Source: Phascolomyces articulosus (taxonomy: Eukaryota; Mucoromycota; Mucoromycetes; Mucorales; Lichtheimiaceae). From it: a stretch of 64,000 nt of DNA. Both the position numbers and the translations under genes were made by a program. Numbering within the stretch: position 1 is the stretch's first letter; every line of letters begins with the position of its first letter. This document shows positions 1 to 11,149 of this stretch, one piece after another. The stretch spans positions 558,001-622,000 of the forward strand of contig JAIXMP010000020.1 of NCBI GenBank assembly GCA_025677815.1. The letters run 5' to 3'. The notes beneath the pieces were generated by a model, which saw only the letters and a program-made list of their open reading frames with translations, ran no database searches and was not told where the DNA came from.

Positions 1-930
1 AAAAGAGCTTTGTTCATAAAGAATCTATTTTAATCATAATTGAACATACTTTTCAAAGGGAGTGTGACCCAGGTATTTTTGAAGCTGTAAATACATTGAT
101 TTGGGCAGCACCTCGTGTGGATGAAGTCAAGGAGCTAGCAGCAGTATGATATATATTTTGTTAATATAGAAGATACGTGATGTAAATGCAAATGGGGTTA
201 CTTAAAAATTTTGGATATTTTTAATAATAGGTTAGAGATCAATTTGCTGGAAGATATGGAAAGGAATTCGTATTGAATGCACTTGATAATGTGGATCAAG
301 TTGTAAATGATAGGGTATGAATATGCTTTATTTGTTTTATCCGAAAATAAATGATTAACAAAGAAGGGTTATTCGAACATTTTATTTATGTTATAGGTCA
401 TACACAAACTTCAAGTCAGTGCCCCAGATCCATATCTTGTTGAACGTTACCTTGAAGAAATTGCAAAATCGTATGATGTGCTTTGGACTTCAAATATATT
501 AGCTGCCGAAGCTGAAGATGATTTGGAAGATGACGATAATTCAAGCGGTGGAGGTGGTGGATTAGCAGAGGCATATCCTGCTGAATTAGAACCTCCTCTT
601 TTGGCTGATCCAGCTGCTGCTAGTGCATCTGTAAGTTTTCAAACATACAAAAAAAAAGGGATAACAAAAAAAAAATGAATGAAAAACATATTTGAAAGCA
701 AACATATTCTTCAATACTAACTAGAAAAATAATAGACACAGCAACAAAAACAACAACCATCCGAACCATCACAACCACCCCCCGAAACATCCATTGATTT
801 ACCTGAAATTCCTTCCAATATGCCACCAACGACAAAGCGCTCACCTGCCCCTGCGATACCAAAACCTAAAGATGATCCAAATGATTTTGATGCGTTAGCT
901 AAGCGATTAGAGGCTTTGAAACGAAGATAA
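1..930 (+). CDS. IST1: IST1 family protein (ESCRT-III-related), 5' end outside the window
   Basis: Ist1 proteins are ESCRT-III-like factors that bind Did2 and the Vps4 ATPase and tune multivesicular-body sorting at endosomes. Four exons join in frame: 1-143, 231-314, 397-630 and 736-930, with GT-AG introns. The core carries family-typical stretches (ECDPGIFEAVNTLIWAAPRV, then RDQFAGRYGKEFV, then APDPYLVERYLEEIAKSYDV). After it comes an acidic and Gly-rich linker, then a Gln/Pro-rich tail ending in FDALAKRLEALKRR. That short C-terminal helix resembles the MIT-interacting motif of Ist1, which binds Vps4. The N-terminal helices lie before base 1. The family assignment is firm; the full length is unknown. 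Confidence 0.9.
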
Positions 931-1215
931 AAAACATATTTTAAAAGAGATGACGATACCCTACACATTTTCCCTTTCTCCTACACCATTGTCTTGAACA
1001 TTCTATAAATTTATATAAAAATGAAATGAACGATTAAATAGCGTATATTGGAATATGGGTTGTATTGTTTTATTTAAATTATAAAATGTTAATACTATGC
1101 TGATGTGATAGGTTAAAGAACCACATTAGTATTATTATTAGTGCAATTATTGTCTTTCCAATAAGGATCTACTTGATACCACCTTAAAATACACCTTTCT
1201 TCTCTTCCTTTACTT

Positions 1216-1731
1216 ATGCTGCATCCTTCTACTGCGACGGGAGGTTTACATTCCTTCTTGACCGTGATGAACGCTACTGATTATTTTTTTCAACAAGCCC
1301 CAAAAGATTGATGTCTTTCAAAGGCACTTATACATTACGATAATATGTATAACTTGACAAATTTGAAACGGTTACTTGATAAAATTGAGCAAGACTTGAA
1401 AACTGTTGGAAACAAACAACCGCGCTCAAAAGAGTGTCAACTCACACATTGATCTTATCGAGGTATGAAATTTCTTACCCTATCAATGACTATTATTATT
1501 AATTTTTATTTTTTGCTTACTTTGTTAGACCCTAAAAACATGAAATATGCAATATCAGAATCGGCTGAAACACTCCAAAAACCAAATCAACATTTACCAT
1601 CGATAAACATTGAGCAGCAACAACCAGAGCCACAAAAACAGCCAGCTCCACTACGTACCCAACAACAACATGAAAATAACAGCCAACCTAGCATGACTAT
1701 TAACATTACAAAACTAGCCGAAACCCTTTAA
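1216..1731 (+). pseudogene. Coding-like remnant of unknown identity, interrupted
   Basis: An ATG at 1216 opens a frame whose composition looks coding (LHSFLTVMNATDYFFQQAPKD, then NLKRLLDKIEQDLKTVG). It is broken by an in-frame TGA at 1309 and ends at a TGA at 1450. A plausible GT-AG intron (gtatga at 1463 to ttag about 1529) is followed by a Gln/Pro-rich stretch ending at 1731, but the frames on either side do not join. The best reading is an eroded multi-exon gene for a small coiled-coil-like protein. I do not recognise the family. It could also be chance sequence. Confidence 0.3.
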
Positions 1732-3475
1732 TAACAGTGACAGTTTTAGCATTGTAGATGTGATGAACCACAACAATGGTTCTATTATGTCCATTCATTC
1801 ATCGGTTAAACACCATTCTCATATATATGATATGACCATTAACACACTACACCAAGTTAAATTCTTATTACTAATAAACACGGTGTAAGAATACTATATA
1901 AAGAAATAAACAGTAAAGAAGTGTAGACATCGGAGAAGATCGGTGTACCAGTCTATAACTCAACTAAATATACACGTATGATTATATGTAATTTAAGAAG
2001 TAAGAGATCCTTCATCTCAGCTCATTGAACATAGATTATTAATCATAATTAACTGGACATCATCTCCGTAGATAATAGAACCATATATAAAGACCAACAT
2101 TTTTAAATAATAAAAGATTCTCAACTATATTCTTTTAGTCCCACTTTTCACACATTTTATTTTTTTTCATTCGTCTTATTGTCATTTCACCTCAGTAGAC
2201 AATCATAAGGTAACCAATAATTCATTCTCTTGATCCTTTGAATTACATTTTGCATAATAATTGTATATGGCTGGTTTTTTTTTCTACAAGATCCACCAAA
2301 ATAGTCAGCCACCACTTACTGATAGTTCAATTAATTTTGCAACAAGTTTTAGAAGCATTTACACTACTCTTCCAAACAGGTAATCATTTATATAATAGAT
2401 GTAATTCTAAACTTTTTTTTTTCATAAAACCATAGCTGTCTAATTTAATTCATGGTAGACTCCATTGGTTATTTCAGAAGGATCAAATCGTCATCAACCC
2501 AGCTCACCCACAGGTTCCATTGCAGAGTCACATAAACCTAAAATACGCAAAATTCAATTGGAAATCTTAAGAATTCCAGAGATATTGTATCACATAGAAA
2601 AGTTGTCGAGAGTTCTTTATATAATCCTAAAACAAAGACATATTTGATCGAATGGCAAAGAATATGGATTATGATCACGACTGTATCAGAAGCCTCCGCA
2701 CGGTTTGCTTTCAACACACGATAAGATATTTATATTATAGCTTTATAGATAAATGCTCATCCAATGCCAAAAAATACTCTTTCAATGTCAACATTCAACC
2801 ATAACCAGTCGCATGAAGCTCATTATCATGGATTGTCCAATTAGTTACGCCTGCCGAATGCAGGAAGCAGAAGAATAGATATTAAATCTCGCTGTAACCA
2901 TCGTTGTTCTCTTCACAAATTGTACCAATGTTGGCTCTTACATTAGAAGCAAAAGTAAAAAATGATTTGCTAAATCAAATCATGTAAATGAGCGCTCTTC
3001 TTCACTCACAAATATAATATATATAGATTATGGTCAAGAACACTATGAGCCTTCTAGAAAGGAAAAGCAAAAACATAAACCAATTCCACAACTCAAAACT
3101 AAAAAAGAACAATAAACACATCAACAAGCAAACTATAAACTAGTAAGGAAGGTTGCCTACTGTAACATTTTATTAAATTATTTTTACAAATCAAGATAAA
3201 GCCAGATCCAAACAAAATGCTTATATCTAAATAAAGAAATAACAACAATGATACGAGTAAGTTAGTAAACGATTATAAAGTAACCACAATTACACTCCTC
3301 TTTGATCCGATTCTCAATAAATTATTAAATGTATAATAACTTACCATATAAGCAAATTGTAAGGTCCTGACCAGAAGAAATATCTTGACATGTAAAAAAA
3401 AAGTGGTGTCGTATTAGTATTATTGTTTGGTAATTGGTGTATATAATAAACAAAGATTTAATGCTTACCACGTAA

Positions 3476-3673
3476 GTATAGAGGATGCTTCCTGCCGATG
3501 GCCACCCCCCATAATTTATCAACATGTGATCATACTTGTACTGAGCAACTACTACAAGGCTTTTTTTACAATAGAAAACCTTGCAGGAACTCCAAGCAAA
3601 TGGTCGTTGATGAAAAATGAGAGGAACCATCCCAGGGCACCCGGAAGACCGTTGTCGAGGACAACGGAACTAT
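3476..3673 (-). pseudogene. Exon-like relic with splice signals on both sides
   Basis: On the minus strand a segment is bounded by a pyrimidine-rich acceptor (ttattttatag) and a donor (gtaagc). One frame begins SVVLDNGLPGALGWFLSFF and continues hydrophobic, then hits stops just after an A7 run. The next frame is open across the rest (VVVAQYKYDHMLINYGG). This looks like a frameshifted exon of a membrane protein. A second 39-base exon-like piece flanked by AG and GTAAGT lies just below it, at about 3351-3389. No family is recognised. It could be chance. Confidence 0.25.
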
Positions 3674-3779
3674 AAAATAAAGAAACAGTTCGTCATAACA
3701 TATTAGATATATATACATTAAAGTTTATCATTGAATTCCAACGCTACCCACAAAGAGAAATAGTAATAATTACACTTCA

Positions 3780-3906
3780 TGCTTGTGCTTGTGCTTGTGC
3801 TTGTGCTTGTGTGTGCTTGTGTGTGCTTGTGTGTGTGTGCTTGTGTGTGTGTGCTTGTGTGTGTGTTTGTGTGCTTGTGTGCTTGTGAGAGTGCTTGTGC
3901 TTGTGT
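3780..3906. repeat. TTGTGC / TG microsatellite
   Basis: About 125 bp of tandem hexamer-like units (GCTTGT) that grade into TG-rich variants such as GTGTGTGCTTGT. The ORF across it is only repeat translation (Cys, Leu, Val) and is not a gene. Confidence 0.9.
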
Positions 3907-6602
3907 GTGAAAGAAAAAATATTCACTCCTTTTATAGTTGTTTTTTTGGACCCAATCTTATTGCTGGTTCTTTGTTGTCTATAAACATAATATCAATTCT
4001 TTCTGTAACTGACGACTTTTTATTTTTCCCAATAATAACTTCCTCAAAACAAAGAAATGATTCTTTGTTTTCCTGTATTAAACTTAATTTTAGCACCATA
4101 AGAAATAATTAACCCGAATAGTCCGATGAATACATGAAAAAATGCAAGTTCATCAGGAATAATTTCATTTTAATAGAATACCTCTTTATGCTATTTACAA
4201 TTCATTGTGCGTATACGAACAATCATAACAATAATATGATAGCTGCTATTTTTATTATATTTTACTATGCTAATGGAATAATATAGTGATCATTCTTTTT
4301 CTTTCTTTCATAGTCTATACAAAATCACAAGAAAGAGACTGCATAAAAAAAAGTATTTCATTTAACAAAATCATAATCTAGGTATACGTATTGTTTATTT
4401 TACCAGAAAAAAACCTGATTTAACCTATGTTGTCAGGAGTATTATATTTTTTGATGAAAGAAAAAAAAAACTAAAATTACCTGTCTCTATTATCCCTAAT
4501 TTAAAAAAAAAAATAGTTGACTACTTTTCATTTTTGTGGTTTAAGTTCTGGAGAGGATTAATCGAGTTCATAGTCACTAATGATATGTAGTTTAGATCTT
4601 CAATACATACACTAATTCTTCAGTGGGGGAGGTGTTCATGTCAGTGTCTTTATTATGTACTATATATAGTATCTGACCATTCTGTTTTATTCTTCTTATT
4701 TATATTGATATCAGCAACAAAACAAGAATCAGCTACTTTATTAAAAAAATAGTTTTTCTGGACAACCAAAATATTGAATGTTTGCACCCAGGAAGGAAAC
4801 ATGTTAAATATTGTTCATTCTGATAATTTCAATACAATTGGTCCAAACAGATATTTTACCACGTACCCCCATAACAAGTTACAAATACATGAACTAGATT
4901 TAACAAGTTTCTTTTCCATAGTGTTATGTTTGTTCATCATTCTTTTATACGTACAGACCAAAGCATCATAACTTTTTAAATAGAAACATAATTCCATAAT
5001 TATATATTACTTACTAGTATGACGATATGCACTTTTTTGATAAATATATATATATCGTTTTGCATCTATTATTACTACTTCTTTTTTTATATTTTTTCAC
5101 TGCGTACTAATTTTCTTATATCAACTTACTAAAAAAGTACAATATTGGGCTTTATATTTTCTTCATAACCATTCGAACTAATAGTACTCGTTTTTCTTCC
5201 AGTTAAATAAATAAAAATTACTAACTCATTTATGCCAATGTGCTAATAACTTGTCATCGAAAAGAAACCCAAATATACAAAATCTAGAGCGTTCTTGTTA
5301 CGTATTTCTCTGATTTTATGCAAGCTTATGTTTCCGTAGTTTTTATCATGCATGAAAAAGAAACCGTTGTGGTGAAGACAGTAATAATTACATTTATTGA
5401 CCATAATATAAGTATAGAAGTAACCTATGAATACTACCGTGGGTATATCCTACTAGTTGATTGTAGATACCATGACTAACGTAAAATTGATATAAACATG
5501 CTTGAAAAAAAAACATAATAAAAGAGCATTAGTACAAACCTTTATCACAAAAACAAGAAAATAAAAAATTGGGTTTGGTGTCTGTAAGGAAGGCGTGAAG
5601 ATGAAACTTTGGTGTCCTTAAGCGAAAATCTTGTCCTTAATAAATCCCATTACCTCGATTTCAGTATTCTTAACTCACCTCCTTCCTAAATTAGAAATAT
5701 TCTGAGTTAAAACAGCCAATCGTTTTGCAGAGAAGGTTCATTTATTACCAAAAAGAATAAAATGAGTTATGATACTGTACTCACTACATTTTACTACAGC
5801 CACTCCCTCACGAACACGGCCAAAAATAGAAAACAACTGATTATTCCTCATTTTTCTGTTATTCGCATTCTTTTATATCTTATATTTCATACTACTTTTT
5901 TCTTTGTATTATCATACGTTATACAATGGACTCCCCCGTTTTGTAAAGGTGAGAATTCCCAAAAAGTGTTGCAAAAAAATGCGGACTTACACCAAATTGA
6001 AGTAACTATGAGTGGAAATGATGTATTTTATTCTACATAATGAGGAGTAATGATAACGGATAACACCAACAAAATCCAATTGCAAGTTGCAAGGTGCGTG
6101 ATCATTATGTTTTTCTGACAATTCTCTTAAAAGTTGCAAAAAACGGGAGTGCAATAAGCGGAAGTAGGAGGAGTCCGCTGTACTTGTAGCTATTATTAAT
6201 AATTATAACCATAATTCTTATATATTCTATCAGAAATAATTACAATAGAAATAGAAATAATGTTGTTTACATGAATAGAGTGAAATTGCTTGATAGTCGT
6301 GATTTACTCTCCATTTCCTCCATTAAGAATATATATCATATACATTGAAAAGATTATAGGAGATACCACCCTTGGGAAGATTAGTAAAATACAGTTTCAA
6401 TCGGACATGCACACAGAGACATCTTTATTTATATATTCATATAAAATATTTTCTGCATTTACTTTTTTATAATGTTCAAATTCATTAGTATAATTAAATC
6501 GTTCATTTTGTCCTTCAGTCGACCATACTTGAAGAAAACCCATCCACATTGAACGCGACTTAACTTTGGGGCTTTGAAATGGTCCATGTGTAACTTGAAA
6601 TT

Positions 6603-6700
6603 GTTAGGATTTGTTAAGATTGTTAGGAATCAATTTTTTCTGACAGAATTTGGAATTGTGCAACGTAAAAAGATGTTAGGATTTGTTATGATTTGCTAGG
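6603..6700. repeat. Pair of diverged direct repeats, about 25 bp
   Basis: GTTAGGATTTGTTAAGATTG at 6603 recurs as GTTAGGATTTGTTATGATTT at 6675; each copy is followed by a TTAGG/CTAGG variant. The spacing is 72 bp. Origin unknown. Confidence 0.6.
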
Positions 6701-6935
6701 ATTGTCAGGATATTGCTCCCAATTTCCCATGGTGTCAAACAGAGGGCTAGCAAAATAGCAGGGGTTATCGGTTCAGCAACCAGTGACTGACCGTGCCTCA
6801 CATTCATACTCGATTGATGGACCACGTCTAATTTAAGGATACAGTGTATCAGGGGAATACATCAGTGCGGTACTACATTGCTGGATAAGAGTTACCAAGA
6901 GAGATTATTAGATATGAAAATATGGATAGAATACG

Positions 6936-7145
6936 TTATAAATCCATAACGCGGCTATTAAGCCAGATCACCTCTTTTTTTTTTTTTGTAAAATCAAAGA
7001 GATGCCGATTTTTATAGGTAAAGGTTTGTTGAAGTCGATTTACACATTCCTCAACCATTTTATTTGCCATGTCGAATATAATTTGGTTGTCAACTTTTCC
7101 GATTATATCCTCCTTAAAAAAATATTGAATCCAACATCTCGTCAT
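6936..7145 (-). CDS. Hypothetical small protein (69 aa)
   Basis: A single ATG-initiated frame encodes a mixed-charge peptide with a helical-looking centre (DNQIIFDMANKMVEECVN). It contains an A13 run on its coding strand that translates as Lys residues, a likely frameshift spot. Nothing upstream on this strand is clearly coding. It could be a small gene, the last exon of a decayed gene, or chance. No family is recognised. Confidence 0.25.
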   Translation of the reverse strand: MTRCWIQYFFKEDIIGKVDNQIIFDMANKMVEECVNRLQQTFTYKNRHLFDFTKKKKEVIWLNSRVMDL

Positions 7146-7925
7146 TTTAGATCGATATTATTTGAGTTCAAATGTAACGATGCACAGAATCGAAAAAAAA
7201 AACGATGCGCTCGAATGATAAAACTGGTTGTTAGAAGTATTCAAAGAAGTTGCTCTGGAAAGTGATGAATCTTGAGCTGCGCTACGATGTAGAGTGTTGA
7301 AAAAAAAACCTGTTGCGATGGATTGATATAAATTTATGAGTAAAAGAAGAAAGGAAGGGGAAAGAGATATTACGAGGGAGCTGTCGTTAGATATATCACC
7401 ATCTTTCATTCATATAGTTATATGGGTGTAAATATTGCACAAAAGTGATTTTTATCTACAATCATGTTTACTTATAATAAAATATGGTACAAAATCTGAA
7501 GTACATTATAGATACTCGTTTTATCTGAACACCAAATTCCCTCAGAACACAAGTACACAGAGTTGTAAGTACGTATGTACATCCATTAATTGTAGACAGT
7601 GTTAAAATGAACGCTCACAATAATGACAGCAGCAGTACTCATCAACACTACAACAAAACTAATAATAATAACGCCAGTAATAATAGCACTATTAAAAGTA
7701 TATAATTTCCTCACCAACAGCATTATCTGATGATATTTGAGTAATAATATAAAAGAAAAGACAAACAAGAAGAGGATATATATTTTTTTCTTGTGAATAG
7801 GTGATGTATATATCTGTCTGAAAATATGTGTGTAATTTGGATTGTCATGTACGATAAAGAAAAGAAATAATGTGTATCAAATAATAAGTATCACACACAT
7901 GAGATATTTTACGTAAAAAGTTGAG

Positions 7926-8129
7926 TCAAGAAGCAGCTGGGACGTCAGGCAAAAGATAAGTTGCTCGTCGGGTATTAGTTCGGTCGCGTTTCAAATGACG
8001 GACATGGACCAATTGTTGTCTGGGATCAATGGGAGAAGAATGATTGTCAGTGCCATTCACTTGTTGATCTTGAGTAGTAGTGGATCGTTGATTAAGCAAA
8101 AGACGACGTAAAAAATCGCTAAGGTTCAT
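7926..8129 (-). CDS. Hypothetical small protein (67 aa)
   Basis: This single-exon frame starts at a genuine ATG (8129) and ends with stop TGA. The peptide starts MNLSDFLRRLLLNQRS and is polar and Arg-rich, without a membrane segment or known domain. It lies about 160 bp beyond the 3' end of the BRCA1-like gene and in the same orientation. The upstream stretch at 8130-8285 is T/A-rich and would serve as its leader. It has better coding texture than its surroundings but no recognised homologue. Confidence 0.4.
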   Translation of the reverse strand: MNLSDFLRRLLLNQRSTTTQDQQVNGTDNHSSPIDPRQQLVHVRHLKRDRTNTRRATYLLPDVPAAS

Positions 8130-8285
8130 AGTGATTTTGGTAGTTTCAAAAGAAGAAAAAAAAAAGGTTGATTTCCGCAGTTAAATACTCGGGCCTTTTT
8201 TTTTTTTTATCTCCCCACTGCCATGCAGACACACTACACTTAATAAAACCATAGTGGGGCATTGAAGTCATATTACTGATTTTAT

Positions 8286-10150
8286 TCACCGTTCAGAATT
8301 ATCTTCATCAACAGCATCATTTATGTAGTTTTGACGGTCTACAAGTTTATATATACCAATACAGTGAGTAATCCAAACAAAACTTAGTGGGTTCTTTCCA
8401 TATTTCTTAAAATAATCATGAGCTTTTTTCCTAGTCATCTTATTAAAACAAATGATTTCACCCATGGATGATAGCTCATCAGGAGATGCTACAACTCGGC
8501 CCCCCGCCAATTCGATGATTGATTTGATATCATCATGTATTAGTTGTTGATTGCCAGAGGATAGAAGTAAATAAAAATCCAAATCCTTGAATAGTTTATT
8601 CTATAAAAATTAATTCTATAGTTAATCATCATCATCAAAGTTCTAATATCTTTTATCTTCTGCAACTTTAATTCAAAAACATTTACCCCTAGCGTTAGTT
8701 GTTCTCGAATACGTTGTGGTGCATTTATTGTAGTGTACTTGTCGTGGAGTATAAGATACTCATCCATCGGAACCATTTGATTCATTTCAAGGCATGCAGC
8801 CATCCCTATATATATTTATTAATAGTAATGTGATGAAGTATATGTGAATAATCTTGGTGTATATCACGTTTTTGTTTTTACTCCTTACAATCTTGGTTCA
8901 CAATAGAAATTCCCATGAGCATTGCTTGCAGATATTTTACGGTTCGACTACACACGCGTTTATTGTCATCTGCGTATATTTATTATTCATCCACCCCCAA
9001 GTAAAATATCAATTAGTTTCAATACAACAAATCGGAATATGCTTCTGAATTAACTATTACCTTTTGTAGATACCACTAAACAAGTTGCTTCGTCTACATT
9101 TTCTGTTTTCTGTACGTTCGGGTATTTTTTTACAAGTTCGTTAAAAACCTTGAATTATAAACAACGATGTTAATAGGAAACTTTTTTTTAGCTCAAGAAC
9201 ATAACCATATTAAATATACAATACATTCTGTTCCTCTATCGTCTTTACAGAGCACATAATGACATATTGTTGCGGCTGTTGCTGTAGCCTTTCATTTACT
9301 TTTAGGAAAAAAGTTTAATTAAGAGATAGAAGCGTTACTCTGCATATTTTAGTGCAACAATACCTTGACGGATTTCAAGTGAAGTGACTTCTGTTGCATC
9401 TGTATCCAATGTTCTCGGTACTTCGTCATTGTTTTCCTTTAGTAACGAATAAAAGTGAGTGAGAAATTAACTCGAATTATTTATACACAAAGTAAAGTTT
9501 ACCGTTGGTTCTTCTTTTGTTGGATAAGGAAACTTTTGGGAAAGATTAGCAATCGGCTCAGTCTTCCATTCCTGTTGGTGCTGCATAGGTACCTGCTGTG
9601 ATAAATCTTTTTTTTTTGTATATGCGTTGTTTCCATGTTTATTAGTCGCCCTATAATATATTATTTACGCTCGCTCATTATATTTCTATTTTCCATTACC
9701 ATAACCAATGTCTTTTTCATATTCGGAACGAAGCTGTGAAAAGTTTTGAACAATCAAGTCAATACTTTTTGCATCGCGAAGTGCTCGGCGTGATACAGAT
9801 TGTTTACACACTGGACAAACACTCTGCCCCGATCGGAATGCATGTTCAATACATTCTTTACAATAGGTATGTCCACAAGGTGTACTTTTTGCATCACTTA
9901 ACATTTGGAGACTATATATTTATAAGCAAATCAATTCAACTTTCCCTTGTTTCCAATGCGCAGCATAATACACCATTATTACTAATCGCAATAAAAAAAC
10001 TGCTTGAATACAATATGCAAGCTCCCCTTTTCCTTTTTGTTCTTACCAGATCGGGCACGTTAGTTCACATCGCATTCGCCATAATATACCTTCAATAGTA
10101 TTCGGTAATTCATTGTAAAGATTGGATCCTGATTCATTATGAGATGTCAT
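8286..10150 (-). CDS. BRCA1-like protein: RING finger plus tandem BRCT
   Basis: BRCA1-type proteins are RING E3 ubiquitin ligases that act in DNA double-strand-break repair; their paired BRCT domains bind phosphopeptides. The first exon (10150-10047) ends inside the RING motif LTCPIC and the second starts at 9911. Together they give a C3HC4 RING (CPIC, then TPCGHTYCKEC, then CPVC). The flank VSRRALRDAKSIDLIVQNF parallels the region after the BRCA1 RING. Short linker exons follow, then BRCT1 (VIMCSVKTIEEQN; ENVDEATCLVVSTK; VKYLQAMLMGISIVNQDCK) and BRCT2 (DLDFYLLLSSGNQQLI; IIELAGGRVVASPDEL; SFVWITHCIGIYKLVD). The product is only about 400 aa, far shorter than animal or plant BRCA1. A RAD18-like or generic RING-BRCT protein is the alternative. 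The linker exons are less certain than the domains. Confidence 0.8.
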
Positions 10151-10872
10151 TGTAATAAGGAACGGGGGTATTGAATAGAGTAAGAAAGGGAGTTGTGTGG
10201 CTTTCGTGACAAAATGAGCAACAATAAATCTATACTACGCGCTCGTGTCGCGTTCCCATTTTGTTGTCAAGTACCAATTAGGTTTCCTCTTGTTTTTAAT
10301 GATCAACTTTACAGATAATGATGGGAGAGATTTTTTAGTTATTTAGATGATAGATCATCCGGGATAATAACGTTCTTTTTAGATTAAATGGCTCTGGTAA
10401 ACCATTATTGTTTATTATAAAAGCACAACTGTTAGATCTATCAAAGATAACAGCTGTCATTGGTGTCGTTTATGATAGATATAAAGCAAAGGATTAAAAC
10501 TATGGACTATATATCTGTAGTTGAATATATCAACTGTAGTATTCAAAAACCAGTACAATCGATTACCCTGGTCCAAGTAGAAAACATAACGATATATGTT
10601 TGGTTAATTAAGCATTTACAAGATAAAAACCATCTATCTCGCATCCTAATTGATGAAATTATGCATACTATACAAACACTGTGATCTACAATATATCATA
10701 TATTGGTGACCATTAACGCCACCATCAATGGAGCAAGAACTTCAAAGTTATTTAGTTACTTTATGATGGGGAGTTTTTTAATACGTCAGCTTATTATATA
10801 TTCTTTGAGGTGATGATGATGCGAAGTAACTCATCGCTAAATTTCTTGATAATGCTTTTTGCTGTATTTCTT

Positions 10873-10906
<34 letters not shown>

Positions 10907-11149
10907 ATTAAATATATCTCAAAGAAAGAGCCTTTTGTTTTACATTAGCATTATTCGAATTAGATAATACCACTTTCATGTTGATATACATATATGTTCC
11001 TCGAATAATCAAATCTAACTACTAGCCACATATCACAAAAAAACCCCGGGAATTGAAATTTAGCTTTATTATTCAAAATGCTCTCGCTACTTCCAGGAGC
11101 TGTGCTTGTGTTTTTTTTTCTACTCTTTTCGACCACGATCCACTCCACC
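10151..11149. other. Intergenic region between divergent genes
   Basis: About 1 kb separates the start codons of the BRCA1-like gene (-) and ATP11 (+), so promoters of both must lie here. A (TA)n run sits at about 10878-10902. A 74-codon ORF at 10460 shows no coding texture. Nothing else is recognised. Confidence 0.5.

Larger units (their letters stand above)
1740..7900. other. Gene-poor region, about 6.2 kb
   Basis: No intact gene is recognisable between the 1216 remnant and the small ORF at 7926. The sequence is AT-rich with many short stops in all frames. It holds a TTGTGC microsatellite near 3780, an exon-like relic near 3476, a diverged direct repeat near 6603, and one 69-codon ORF at 6936-7145. 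A slightly less AT-rich patch at about 6500-6900 could be remains of a mobile element, but no diagnostic domain is readable. Confidence 0.5.

Noticed and set aside
3783..4112. 109-codon ORF rich in Cys, Leu and Val
   Set aside because: It is the translation of the TTGTGC/TG microsatellite and adjoining AT-rich DNA; no gene-like composition.
6603..6700. Repeat resembling telomeric TTAGG units
   Set aside because: The TTAGG pieces are embedded in a longer unit and are not tandem telomere repeats.
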